Notes: a model not told the origin generated them from the sequence alone. A stretch of 64,000 nt of DNA from Castanea sativa (GCF_040712315.1 NC_134018.1:5756001-5820000); one strand, 5' to 3'; numbered from the stretch's first letter, positions 31,082 through 42,653 are shown. A program made the numbers and translations.

Positions 31082-33640
31082 ATGTCGCGTCCGCCTATCC
31101 ACCCTTTCATCCTCCTTTTTTGCTTCCTCCACCTTTCCTCTGGAATCCAATCCAATGACCTTCAAATTCTCATGAAACTAAAATCCGCCCTTCAAACATC
31201 AAACACCAATGTCTTCAGTTCTTGGGAATCTGGAAATTCCATATGCAACTTCACTGGAATCTCCTGCAACTCCGATGATTCCATTACAGAAATCGAACTT
31301 TCATTCCAAAATTTAACCGGGGTTCTTCCTCTTGATTCCATATGCCAGCTCCAGTCACTAGAAAAGCTCTCATTCGGGTTCAACTACTTGCACGGTCCAA
31401 TTATGGACGACTTGAAAAATTGTGTCAAACTGCAATACTTGGATTTGGGCAACAATTTGTTCACAGGAAGGTCGGTTCCAGAAATATCCTCTCTAAGCCA
31501 ATTACGGTATCTACATCTGAATGCAAGTGGATTTTCTGGGATTTTCCCGTGGAAATCACTCCAAAACATGACTGGTCTTGTCTGGCTGAGCCTCGGAGAC
31601 AATCCTTTTAATCCTACTCCATTTCCAAACGAGGTCTTGCTGCTTACTAACTTGACTTGGCTTTTCCTATCAAACTGCGGCATCCAAGGCACAATTCCAG
31701 CAGAGATTGGAAACCTTAAAGAGCTAATCAACTTGGAGCTTGCCGACAATAACATGACGGGGGAAATCCCAGTTGAGATTGGGAACCTAGTCAACCTGTG
31801 GCAGCTTGAGCTCTACAACAATTCATTCACAGAAAAACTTCCTATCGGTCTAAGAAACCTCACAAAGCTTGAAATGTTTGATTTTTCGAATAACTATCTT
31901 GAAGGCGATCTATCTGAGTTGAGGTTCTTGAATAACCTGGTTTCTCTGCAACTGTATCAAAATGAGCTATCTGGCCAGGTACCGGCCGAGTTCGGCAACT
32001 TCACGAAGCTTGTGGACCTTTCTCTGTATAGAAACAGCTTCACTGGTCCGCTGCCTCATAACCTTCCCTCCTCGGCTAAAACTAATTTCATCGAAGCTTC
32101 TGAGAATTTCTTTACCGGTCCAATTCCACCAGATATGTGCAAGCAAGGTACTATGAAGTCGCTTATCGTGTCTGAGAACTATCTCACTGGTGAAATTCCA
32201 GCAAGTTATGCCACTTGTTCCACTTTAAGTCGTTTTGGGGTCAACAATAACTCACTCTCGGGGAAAGTTCCTATTGGAATCTGGGGATTACCGAACATGA
32301 ATCTAATTGATATCTCGTTGAATGATATTGAAGGCCCAATTACATCTGATATAAAAAACGCCAAGTCTCTTACATACTTATTTGCAGGAAACAATCGCCT
32401 ATCTGGTGAATTACCCGCAGCGATTTGCAACGTAAGTTTTCTTATAATTTTGGATATCTCTAATAATAGTTTGGAAGGCAAGATTCCACAATGTTTAGGT
32501 AACTTTAGTTATTATCTTAGGGTGATGAATTTGGGAATGAATAATTTCCAAGGTACCATACCTAATACATTTGCAAAGGGTAATCAGTTGAGAACTATTG
32601 TCTTCAATGACAATAATTTAAAAGGGCTATTACCAAAATCTTTTATGGACTGTAAAAATCTGGAAGTTCTTGACTTCGGAAACAACAAGATTAATGATTT
32701 ATTTCCTTACTGGTCTGAAGCTCTTACCAATCTGCAGGTTCTTGTCTTGAAATCCAACAAATTCCACGGACCTATAGGAAATCATAACACTAGTGGGGTG
32801 TTTTTCTTTAAGCTAAGAATTCTTGACTTGTCTCACAATGAGTTTACAGGTCTTTTACCAAGAAATTATTTTGAAAAATTCAATGCCATGATGATTAATG
32901 ATGAGGGCAGACTTGAACCGCATTATTTGGGTGAACGTTATACAGGTTATGGTTGTAAGCGTCAAAGTTGTCAATATCAGGATTCGGTGGCGGTGACAGT
33001 GAAAGGGTTGGAAATTAAACTACAACGAATCCTAACCATCTTTACAACAATTGATTTATCCAGCAACAAATTCGAAGGAGTTATTCCAGAAGTACTTGGA
33101 AGGCTTACAATCCTTCGACTACTCAACCTTTCCCATAATAGCGTAACTGGCCATATCCCATCATCATTGGCAAAATTGTCCGCACTTGAATCCTTAGACC
33201 TTTCTTCAAATAGCCTCACTGGAGAAATTCCTTTGCAACTAACAAATCTAACATTTTTGGCCATGTTAAATCTTTCACAAAACCAGCTTATTGGACCCAT
33301 ACCTCAAGGCAAACAATTTGCTACATTTGAAAACAACTCTTATGATAGAAACCTAGGATTGTGTGGATTTCCATTGTCAAGTAAATGCGGCACTAATGAG
33401 CTGACACAACGAGCACCACCATCAATATTCCAAGAAGACAATGATTCATTGTTTGCAAGCGGATTTGGTTGGAAGGCTGTGCTAATCGGCTATGGATGTG
33501 GCTTGTTGTTTGGATTAGCTATGGGATATGTTGTGTTTAAAATAAGAAAACCTATATGGCTAGTAAGGTTCATTGAAGGAAAACAAAAAGACAAGAAGAG
33601 AAGGCCTAATAATCAAAGACCTGGACAAAGAAGAAATTGA
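31082..33640 (+). CDS. Chimeric LRR receptor-like protein: RLK7/HAIKU2-type N-half, RLP-type C-half
   Basis: Intact 852-aa single-exon ORF. Residues 1-24 form a signal peptide (FILLFCFLHLSSGIQS). The N-cap cysteine pair is CNFTGISC. Residues ~25-445 follow the RLK7/HAIKU2 (LRR-XI receptor kinase) pattern: SICQLQSLEKLSFGFNYL, FPWKSLQNMTGLVWLSLGDN, PPDMCKQGTMKSL, ITSDIKNAKSL. From ~AGNNRLSGELP (near residue 443) onward it is a Cf-9/RLP12-type protein: QCLGNF, NNFQGTIP, an island around VAVTVKGLEI, NLGLCGFPLSSKCG, the acidic FQEDNDSLFASGFG, a GxxxG-type membrane segment (AVLIGYGCGLLFGLAMGYVV) and a ~35-residue basic tail. No kinase domain. In RLPs the C-terminal LRRs and juxtamembrane region recruit SOBIR1/BAK1; RLK7 itself senses secreted PIP peptides. 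A role at the plasma membrane in peptide or pathogen sensing is inferred. Confidence 0.88.
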   Translation: MSRPPIHPFILLFCFLHLSSGIQSNDLQILMKLKSALQTSNTNVFSSWESGNSICNFTGISCNSDDSITEIELSFQNLTGVLPLDSICQLQSLEKLSFGFNYLHGPIMDDLKNCVKLQYLDLGNNLFTGRSVPEISSLSQLRYLHLNASGFSGIFPWKSLQNMTGLVWLSLGDNPFNPTPFPNEVLLLTNLTWLFLSNCGIQGTIPAEIGNLKELINLELADNNMTGEIPVEIGNLVNLWQLELYNNSFTEKLPIGLRNLTKLEMFDFSNNYLEGDLSELRFLNNLVSLQLYQNELSGQVPAEFGNFTKLVDLSLYRNSFTGPLPHNLPSSAKTNFIEASENFFTGPIPPDMCKQGTMKSLIVSENYLTGEIPASYATCSTLSRFGVNNNSLSGKVPIGIWGLPNMNLIDISLNDIEGPITSDIKNAKSLTYLFAGNNRLSGELPAAICNVSFLIILDISNNSLEGKIPQCLGNFSYYLRVMNLGMNNFQGTIPNTFAKGNQLRTIVFNDNNLKGLLPKSFMDCKNLEVLDFGNNKINDLFPYWSEALTNLQVLVLKSNKFHGPIGNHNTSGVFFFKLRILDLSHNEFTGLLPRNYFEKFNAMMINDEGRLEPHYLGERYTGYGCKRQSCQYQDSVAVTVKGLEIKLQRILTIFTTIDLSSNKFEGVIPEVLGRLTILRLLNLSHNSVTGHIPSSLAKLSALESLDLSSNSLTGEIPLQLTNLTFLAMLNLSQNQLIGPIPQGKQFATFENNSYDRNLGLCGFPLSSKCGTNELTQRAPPSIFQEDNDSLFASGFGWKAVLIGYGCGLLFGLAMGYVVFKIRKPIWLVRFIEGKQKDKKRRPNNQRPGQRRN

Positions 33641-33810
33641 TGTATTAAAGGGGTTCTCTGTTTGTCTAGCCTCTCCTTTGATGGTATTTTGTGTATTTGT
33701 TTGGTTATTTTGAGATTGAATGGCATGTTTAGCTTAATTCTGGGGCTAGCCTTGTGCTCACTTGTTCTTCTATTTTATGTATTTTATATTTGAGAGTATT
33801 TTTGTATGTA

Positions 33811-33841
<31 letters not shown>

Positions 33842-34914
33842 GTGAGACCATGTGGCATGTTGGACTTATGGTCCATTTGGATTGAGGAGAAAGAAGAGTA
33901 GAGTAAATTAGAGTAGATTTAGTACAATATTAGCTTATTTTCAAAGGATGGCATTGTGTTCAGTTGTACTTTTAATATTTTATTTTGCTCAATAAAAAAT
34001 GATAGACGAAATATTTATAATGGCAAAAATTACTGAAGAATTCTGAATTTGAGAAAGAAAACTACACTTCATAGATTCTACTTTCTACTAAGGAATCTTT
34101 CTTTCTTTTTTTTTGTTGCTAAATTACTTTCTACTAAGTAATCGTAAGAAGGGGAATAGAGATTGGATATATAGTGGAAATGGCCAGTAATACACTCCCA
34201 AGTCCCAACCCCACCTTGAAAGAAACGTTCTGCCTCATCCATTCACTCTCCTTGATTACACAGGACTCACCCACGTGTTTTCTTGCGTTCAGAAAAAAAA
34301 TAAAAAAATAAAAAAAAAGATTTGATATTTCTTTAATAGTTTCACCAGATAATCTGGGTCCAAATCCATTTTGGATAATGTCCGGAATGGTTCGATTATC
34401 AGGATGAAAAAATTTTGGTATGGTTCTGAACATTCTAGAATCTTTCCCGTCAATATAAAATTAATAGTCACACTAATGGAGAGAGAGAAGCACAATTAGT
34501 GTCGCGCGGGCATTTTCCTATATTGTATGAACCAAGCTCACTAAAAGAATTGTAGCCAGCCAAGGGAAAGTATGAGGAGCAACAGATTGGAAGGTATAAA
34601 AAGGATGGTCTACATCAATTTGGATCCATTAAAGGTATGGTAAGAGGGCTTTGAACAATTTTGAGACCAATCTATCCTGGTTGAGGTCATGTGTGAGAGA
34701 AAGAAATCATAAAGTTAAAAAAAATACCTATTGTGTAACAAAATAACAGTCTCTGCTTTGCTTTTCCCTTCATAAAAATCAGCAAAAAATCAACACCAAC
34801 AAACAAGGCTGTTGCAGTCCTTAATTTCAACATATTTGAATAATGGTTTTCCTTTTAAGAAGAATTTAATTGAGAAACTTTAGTTATAACACATAGAGAA
34901 TGATACCTGTCTTT
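33641..34914. other. Intergenic; no gene seen
   Basis: 3' flank of the chimeric receptor; (TG)n and a T run near 33815-33840, AT-rich. No supported ORF. Confidence 0.5.
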
Positions 34915-35270
34915 TCGAGTTATGGTTCTTGTCTTGAGATTTAATTGATTTCATGGTTCCGTAGGAAACCATAAAAGTAATGTGATGCTTTTCTCTAAAA
35001 TACAAATTCTCGACCTCTCTAGCAATGAGTTTACTGGTCTTTTATCGAGAGATTAGTTTGAAATGTTGAAAGCCATGATAATTAGTGATGAAGATAAAGA
35101 TGGACCATATCCTTTTGATCCATATGATTGATCTAGGAGAAGTGGTGTTTATCAAGATTCAAAAAAGGTGACAATGAAAGGATTGGAGACAAAATTAGTA
35201 ATAGTCCTAACCATCTTCCCAACAATTGATTTATCAAGCAACAAGTTCCAAAGAGCGGTTACATGAATGA
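34915..35270 (+). pseudogene. Third RLP copy, C-terminal fragment
   Basis: Fragment similar to 32740-33080 of the intact gene: a VLVLRF-stop-FHG block, FSKIQILDLSSNEFTGLL, KAMIISDEDKDG, VTMKGLETKL and FPTIDLSSNKFQRAV. It has several stops and no N- or C-terminus. It shows that RLP sequence was duplicated at least three times here. Confidence 0.82.
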
Positions 35271-38200
35271 AATACACAATGAATGGAATACTCCACGCAA
35301 AATACACCTATGTGAGTCTAAGCATGGAATACACAATGAATGGCCTAGACTACATGAATGGAACCATAGTAAAAAAAAGAATCGGAGAACGGCAGTATTG
35401 TTCCGGTTGAGAAACCGCTGAGGATGTCAAAGTGTAATGGACGGCCGAGATTATTTCCAATTCACCTTATACATCTTGTGCCCATGAGCCAACGGGGTTT
35501 GAACCATGAAGAGTGGCTTGGGTAAGAGAGACTGAGAGAGCAGGAAATTTTAAAAAAAAAAATAATAAAAAAAAGGAAAATGAAAAATAGAATACGGAAA
35601 AGAAATTAAAAATAATTTCATATATTTATATATAAAAAAAGGCACCCAAAAAAAAATCAAGTGAACAAAATGATTAGTGCTGTTTCTATTGCATTAAATT
35701 GCTAATTTGAAATGGCCTTGATTTCATGGTTCATAGTATTTAGGATTCCATTATTTGCCTTGAATTTAAATTTAAATTTTGTAATTATTTTTGTACTCAA
35801 TTTCAAGAGCCGTAGACTTTGGCCACTTAAGTCATTATTTAAGGTTCCCATTGAAAAAGGGTCCCAAAATTATTAGTCAAACCAAAGGCGGTTGTGCAAT
35901 CTCTTCCCCCATTTTACAAAATGTACCCATAATTATGGGCCTATAGACTATAGTAAACCTAAACCAACCCAGTGAAAATCTTGAGTTGTTTTACTCACAC
36001 GAAAAAAAAATGTGGCCAGAGTTCATCAAAATAAAAAAGTGGCAAGTTTGTGAAATCATTGTGACAATCAGTTTTCTTTTAACAGTTTGAAATTTCAATT
36101 AATCTTCACATGATATATTGTCTGCATTAACTGTCCATTGTCTCACATTGTTCGTTCACTCACCAAACAATCTCTCTCACTCTCTCCACCAAAATCAAAA
36201 TTGGAAATTAGATTTCAACTTTACATCACCCTGTGTTGCGTTATATATTCTCTTTTTTTGGGGGAAAAATAATATATTTTATATCTTTTTGTTAATTATA
36301 CCTTAACCTTGTTATTAGATTTTGCTAAAATACAAATTACACCCTTTAAGTTTGATTGAAATTTATTTTAATCTTCTAACTTTACTTTTATTTAATTGAG
36401 TCTTTTAAAATTCAAATTTATTTAATTTAGGACTTCTATCCAATTTTGAATTTTGTTAAAAAAAATTTCATTAAAAAATATTATTTTCACATGAAAAAAA
36501 AAATCTATAAAATTATTTAAAATATTTCTAGATTTTTTATGTAATAAATTTTTTTTAATTAATTAATATCATACTTAACGGAAAATGTTTTAACAAAATT
36601 AGACAAAATACTTGAATTGAATAAATTTGAGTCTTAGAGGACTCAATTACACAAAAGTAAAGTTAGAGGATTGAAATGATGTAATTTGCTTTTTAGCTTT
36701 AGACTATCTATATGAAATTAATCTTGCTTTGCTAATATCCATCAAGTCATTGAGTTATATATTGAAACTTGAATTTGTCATTATGAAGACATGTTGAGAA
36801 TTTTGGTTTTTATTGTTTAATGAAGTTGTAGTAGTGCTTAATTGAATCTCAAATAGGATCTCTTATAAATATAAAAAATACAACAAAAAAAATTTAGATG
36901 AAACATTTACAAGTATGAAAGAAAATTATAGAAAAGTGTTAAATATTGAAATAAATAACACAAAAGAAAGATAATAATGAAATAAATATAACTAGTCGTC
37001 GATCCATGCGATACACGGGAAAACTATTGAGTATATGAAATATTATTTAATTTCGGTTTATTTACAATAATCATCATATCATAAATGCATAGTATACTTA
37101 GAAACATGTGACATTAATAATATACAAATTGTAGCAATTAAACCTATATAATAAATTAAGTTCTATCTAGCAAATATTGTAACTCTTTAAGAACTATCCA
37201 ACAAATACTGTAACTCTTTTGGGAATGAACTTTAAGTGAGAACAATTTTTAGTAAATTTATTTGTCTAAGATGTAAATGAAAGTTTTACAAAGATAACTT
37301 TTATTGATTTTTGTAAGAATATTTAAACAGTTAATTGTTTCTTCTTCTTTGATTGCAAATTAGGATTTCAATCTCAAAAACCCCTAACCTCATTATAAAA
37401 AATTCAATTGCTAAATAAAAAATATGAATTAATAAAAATTAGGATTCTAGTCCTTAATATCCTCAATTATCCGATAGATATTGCATTGTTAAAATAACAA
37501 TTTGTTTTTTCAACAATTATTGTGATTTTGTTGCATGACATACCTAAACATAAGGCATTAATGATGGAAGATATGTAGCATGCAAGCAATAGAGATATAA
37601 ATATTTTATTAGAAAGTCTCTTTAGAAGAAGTTTATGTTTTTATTTTTGGTTACTTGCCTTCAATAAAGAAAATAATAAAATCAATCACCAAAAAGATTT
37701 TTTTTTTAAGTGAATACGAGAGAAATATATAAATACAAAATTTCAAATATAATTACATATTACAAATTTATAATATATATATATATAAAAGCCAAGAAAT
37801 AGCTAATGAAATAATCTCTGAAATTAATATGAACAAAAACCCACCACCATGATCATTTTGTTAAATGATCACTAAAGTCATGAAAAACAAAGAACCTTCA
37901 TTAAAGGGAGGAAGTTTTACTGAGTTTAATACTAAGAAACATACTCAAATATAAACTATTAAAGAAAGAACATAAACAAACACATGGCTATAAAAGTAAA
38001 AATATAAAAGACAAAAGCAAGAAAAGCTACGAAGAGAAATTTAGATACTTAGAAGACTAAGAGTTTGTAGAAACAAAAGAAAGGGCATGGAGGGTTTTCA
38101 TGTGGTGCAACTAGGGGTCAAACCAATGGTGATATCATAAATAATTTAATTAATAATTAAATAATTTAAAAAATAAAACAAAAATAAAATAACTCAAAAT

Positions 38201-38549
38201 ATATATTAAAAATTTATCCAAGGCACATAAATAATTTTAAGTGAGTATTTAAACCTCATAATACTAATAATTTTAAGTGAGTATTCAAGGCACATAATAT
38301 TTATTAATAATTTGTCCAAGGCACATAAATAATCATATTAATGTTACGGAAAATTTTATTTTTTTGCCAACTTTTATTTTTATATGTTTTACAACGTAAT
38401 CAAAAGGACGTAATTGGACTCCCAGATTGAATTGAAGCTTTTTTTAATTTAATAAGAAATTCAAGTTGATTTAATGTTTAGATACAAATTGTTCTATCTT
38501 TAGAGTAACTATATCTCTTATATAATTATTGTTTTGAGAATCTTTGATA
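35271..38549. other. AT-rich intergenic sequence
   Basis: No ORF supported. Contains the foldback element at 36324-36698. Near 36990-37020 the minus strand reads CCCGTGTATCGCATGGATCG, then ACGACTAGT, which looks like a plant Helitron 3' end (CTAG then T), but no matching 5' TC end was found. (TA)n lies near 37770. Confidence 0.45.
36324..36698. mobile_element. Foldback element with ~110-bp inverted arms
   Basis: Left arm begins GCTAAAATACAAATTACACC and contains CTAACTTTACTTTTATTTAA, then TTGAGTC. The right arm, read in reverse, begins GCTAAAAAGCAAATTACATC and contains CTAACTTTACTTTTGTGTAA, then TTGAGTC. The arms pair over about 110 bp around a ~150-bp centre. Non-coding; a MITE/foldback type. 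Confidence 0.75.
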
Positions 38550-38564
38550 ACACTATATTTAATA

Positions 38565-38566
<2 letters not shown>

Positions 38567-38604
<38 letters not shown>

Positions 38605-39378
38605 TTTGGGAAACAAACACACACACTATATGTAAGTGCACAATTGTACCTGGCCCCAAGAACAGTTATGGGCTCAGGCCCAATGAGCCTTAAACAATAT
38701 GAATTTGTAGAGTGTGGGCTTGAAACCCAGGTTAGAAGTGTGTGAGGATTAAATGACAAACTAAAGATTGCAAATACTTGGAAACAACAAGAAATATAGT
38801 AAATCAACTTCCTCGGACGTAAGCCGAGAGTTGTTCTTCTATTATCTCTCTCTCTTTGTTTCTTTTTCTTTTTAGGTTACAAAAAGTCCGTCCCCCTTTC
38901 CTGTCTTAGATTGCTCTTTAAATACTACTATTTGGAATACTTTGTACACGTGTTGCCCCAACTCCCCCTTAGCCTAGATATTTCTTTTCTTAGTGCCTTT
39001 GAATAGTAACCAGAAGTTTCCCTTCCACTGTTCAAGTGTCACTTCCCCATTAATGCGGCCAGGGTGGTAGGTGCAGGGTCTTTAATGTGGAGGTAGCAGC
39101 CTTTATCTTTGATATTTCTCCAACATTGGTGCTTCTAAGACATTCAAGGGTTCACTTCCTCTAACCATTGGTCTTGACCGTGTCATTCCCTAACCTTCAC
39201 CATGAAGTCCCGGGTTCTCCGGTGTCAGTCCGAGGGTATAAACACCCTCGGCTGGATCCTCGGATCCTCGGCGTATGGACCGACCCGTAGTATTATCAAG
39301 TCCTAAACCCAAGGATAGGTCGGCCTTCCTTAGCATGGCCCCACGGCCCATGTACCCATCAAGGTCTTTTTACCCCCC
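38567..39378 (-). mobile_element. Retroposon-like insertion with 17-bp target duplication
   Basis: ACACTATATTTAATATA at 38550-38566 recurs at 39379-39395. Inside, the left end is (TA)n followed by a long T run (poly-A on the minus strand) and the right end is GC-richer (CCTCGGCTGGATCCTCGG and similar). A long duplication plus a one-sided poly-A is the form of target-primed insertion. No ORF. Much of the body could itself be a solo LTR of another family (TGTAAGTGCAC ... GTACCCATCA), which I cannot exclude. Confidence 0.5.
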
Positions 39379-39950
39379 ACACTATATTTAATATAATTGA
39401 CTGTTTTTTACTAACATCATACAAATTACAAAGTTTTACAAAAACAATATTCAAAAAAGAGGAAAAGATAAAAAGAAAAACACCAAAACAAAAGTGTGGC
39501 AGACAATGTAAGTATAGTAAAAATAGATTAGTTTATAATATTTTTTACCCTCTCCCATGCTTTCCAGCTAAGTTATTGCATATCAAAATAAAATATATTA
39601 ATCTATATATATATATATATATATCATATCATATCATATACTATATATAATAGTAGAAGCCTTTTCCTGCAATTAAGGAGGTGCTGCCACGTTTGGAAAA
39701 ATGACCACTTAAAAAACAACCAAGTATAGAGTTTATTTTGAAAAATACTGTACAGTGCACCATTTTGGAAGAGGCTTATAAAAACACAAACCCGCTTATA
39801 AATAAAATTTAAAAAAAAAAAAAAAAAACCCATAACAACCCAAAACAGACATACGTTGCCAAAAGAAAAGGAGAACCGAGAAAGAGAACAATAGAGAAAG
39901 AAAAATGTTAACCCAAAAAAAAAAAAAGATAGAGAAAGAAATTCGGTTTT

Positions 39951-40120
39951 TGTGAATTAGCATTGCTTAATTGCTATGAGGTAGAATTTATGTGGGGGGC
40001 TCACATGTGGGTGAGAGATGTATCATATGCCGAGTGCATATGAAAATTTCTCCACCGTCAGTAGTAGTGGTCTTAGAGTTTTGTTGTGGGTCAGATGGGG
40101 TTTGGCTAAGAACTTGAGGT
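39951..40120 (+). repeat. 170-bp dispersed repeat, copy A
   Basis: TGTGAATTAGCATTG ... GGCTAAGAACTTGAGG matches 55350-55520 along its whole length with scattered changes and small indels. Nature unknown; no ORF. Confidence 0.85.
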
Positions 40121-41867
40121 AATTTTATATTTTGCATTGCGAGAATTTTCATTAGACACTTGACCAACAAAGGTCATACAAAATGTCCCTGTAGACACTA
40201 GGTCAATTAAGATTCTCAAACATGTATTTTAATGATTTGGCGTTTAATTTTCTTTCTCTTGGTCGTCTGGAACTAAACCCTATCTCTTTCACTCTTTCAA
40301 ATTTCAGTTTAACCATATATAACTTTGATTCCAACATCTTTCACTCATCAAATCAAGGTAATCTCATGATATTTTCTTGCATTTACATCATAAAATAATT
40401 TAGATTCAAATCTAGGTTTATGAATTGGGGTTTTAACAAGTTTTGATATTGTTCATGAGGTTTTTTTTTTTTTTCAATTTCTTTTTGTCGAATGTTTGTA
40501 CATAATGGAGTTTTTCACCTTTGGTGCCATTGAGGCTATGTGAGTGTAAATTTTGGACATTTTTGTGGTTGATCCTTCACTAAATCCATGGTCGTTTTCA
40601 TGTTGCACACCATGTTTTCAACAAGATGCATGAGTGACGTTTTATTGTGTAACCATCATTTGAGTGACGTGTGATTGATTTATAAACCTTGTAATTGGCC
40701 TTAATGGATATTTTTGTCATGTATTCATGTTCGTTTCATTTAGATTGCATCCATTTAGTGAAGCGCCATATGCATATTCAAACCATTAAGTCGTGTGTTG
40801 ATCCAATTTGCATTTCTTTCTTATTTCATTTAGGTTCATGAATTCTAAGGGGTCTCGGACAAGTTCCTCCTCAAACATGCTTTTTATTCCACAATACCGT
40901 TAAATAAATTTTAGATATTTTTTTTAGGGGAAATAAATTTTAGATATGATAAAATCAATAGGTGGAATTAGTGTTGAAAATAATATAACCTTATCTTGGC
41001 AAATGGAAAATATTATCATATCAAGTTTATCCACTTCATGCACCATGTAGGGTTGATGTGCACCTTCAAAATCTTTGTGAGCCTTCTCTACATCAAGTAG
41101 TGGGTAATTTTCATTCTCTAGGCAAAGCAACATACTTGACCCTTCAACAAGTGTATTAAGTGGTGGGATAAGTAGAACCTAGTTTGTTTTTTATCCAAAT
41201 TAAGATTTGACTCAATAAAAAAGTGTTATGGTTTTGGTGGAAAATTTTCTGTGGCCTAGTCCATGGAGCAGTGACTTGAGCTGATAGGCCGTGTTGTTTT
41301 GAGAGAAACACTGTATTGTCACATCTTATATATATGTTTTTTTTTTTTTGGAAATATTAAATCACTACAATTCCGTGAACGTAGGAAAATTGCTAAATTA
41401 CGTAATTTCTTGTCTCATCTAATTTCCTTATGTGTGTGTTATTTTTATCTATTTTTCATTTCTCACAAATCTAAGAATTTGTGTAAATTCCCAACATGAA
41501 GTCTACTATACATGGTTCAAGTATTCCAACTCATTGTTTAGACATTGTGGTATATTCTTCTTGGGGCAAATTACAACATACCAATATGTGGCTTGAACAA
41601 AATTTAAATTGTCTACCTATGATTTGAAATTTGACATTTTACCCACCTGACCCATTAGAAACATAAAAATAAAAATAAAAATAAAAAACCAAAGGAAACA
41701 AGATCAAAGAGTTGAATTTGAAAATCATAAAAACTTGATTTAAGAACTTCAATTTAACACAGAAATTGGCAATTTAGATGATGTTTTACTCTCTCTCTCT
41801 CTCTCTCACACACACACATATCAATTTGTACCAATAGGATATTTATCTCTCTCTCTCACAAGTTAAC
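40121..41867. other. No gene seen
   Basis: AT-rich intergenic sequence; (CT)n and (CA)n near 41790-41818. No supported ORF. Confidence 0.5.
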
Positions 41868-41877
41868 CATCTCTCTC

Positions 41878-42613
41878 AGCCAAAACGGCCAAATACCATT
41901 ATTTGGAAAAATATGTAGTGTTTTACCATTGTTTGAAAAATATTTAGCAAACTACCACTTTTTTAGAATTCGATTTTGTGAAACTCGAGTTTAAAATGGA
42001 ATTCGAGTTTCAAAAACTCGAGTACCTACCATGTAAGAAAAACACCATTCCCCACAGCACTCATATGGCCACAGATTATTTACCTTCAAAAAAAAAAACA
42101 AATAAACAAAAATCTCTTACCACACTTTACATCAGTGTACTTTGCATGCCTTTCTAACTCTTTTATCTAAGGTATTGGAAAGGGAAATTATTCAAATAAA
42201 GCTAGTAGTGGTGCTGGATATGGGGCAGAGGGATGACATCACAAAATCAGTCAATGTTGGTTTGCACGCTTTTATCTAAGGTATTAGAAAGGGAAATTAT
42301 TCAAATAAAGCTAATAGTGGTGCTAGACATGGTGCAGAAAGATGATATCACAAAGTCAATCAATGTTGGTTTGCACGCTAATAAAACTGTGTAAACAGAA
42401 AATTTTAAGTCTGTTGAACTTTATGTATAAGGTACTCGAGTTTATGAAACTCAAGTTCCAAGTGCCATTTTTTATAAAACTCGAAAACTCGAGTAATGTG
42501 CCAAACTTGAGTTTGTGAAAATTGAGTTCTAAAGAGTGGTAGATTGCAAAATATTTCTCAAATAGTGGTTAAACACTACATATTTTGCCAAATAGTGGTA
42601 TGTGGCCATTTTG

Positions 42614-42615
<2 letters not shown>
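41878..42615. mobile_element. MULE-type non-autonomous element with ~110-bp terminal inverted repeats
   Basis: Left end GCCAAAACGGCCAAATACC pairs with the right end read in reverse, GCCAAAATGGCCACATACC. The arms go on through ATATGTAGTGTTT and TTTAGAA(T/C)TC to the AACTCGAG strings. It is flanked by CATCTCTCTC at 41868-41877 and 42616-42625, a 9-10 bp duplication as in Mutator elements, though both copies lie in CT-rich sequence. Interior: a 109-bp tandem duplication and no ORF. Confidence 0.85.
42161..42378 (+). repeat. 109-bp tandem duplication inside the MULE-type element
   Basis: Unit 1 is 42161-42269 and unit 2 is 42270-42378; both run from TTTTATCTAAGGTATT to GGTTTGCACGC with about ten differences. 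Confidence 0.92.

Positions 42616-42617
<2 letters not shown>

Positions 42618-42649
<32 letters not shown>
42618..42649 (+). repeat. (CT)n microsatellite
   Basis: About 16 CT units abutting the right end of the MULE-type element. Confidence 0.95.

Positions 42650-42653
<4 letters not shown>

Noticed and set aside
31384..32481. Minus-strand ORFs opposite the chimeric receptor
   Set aside because: Shadows of the LRR repeats, no recognisable domain.
36990..37020. Helitron 3'-end-like hairpin with CTAG/T
   Set aside because: No 5' TC terminus could be paired with it, so an element was not called.
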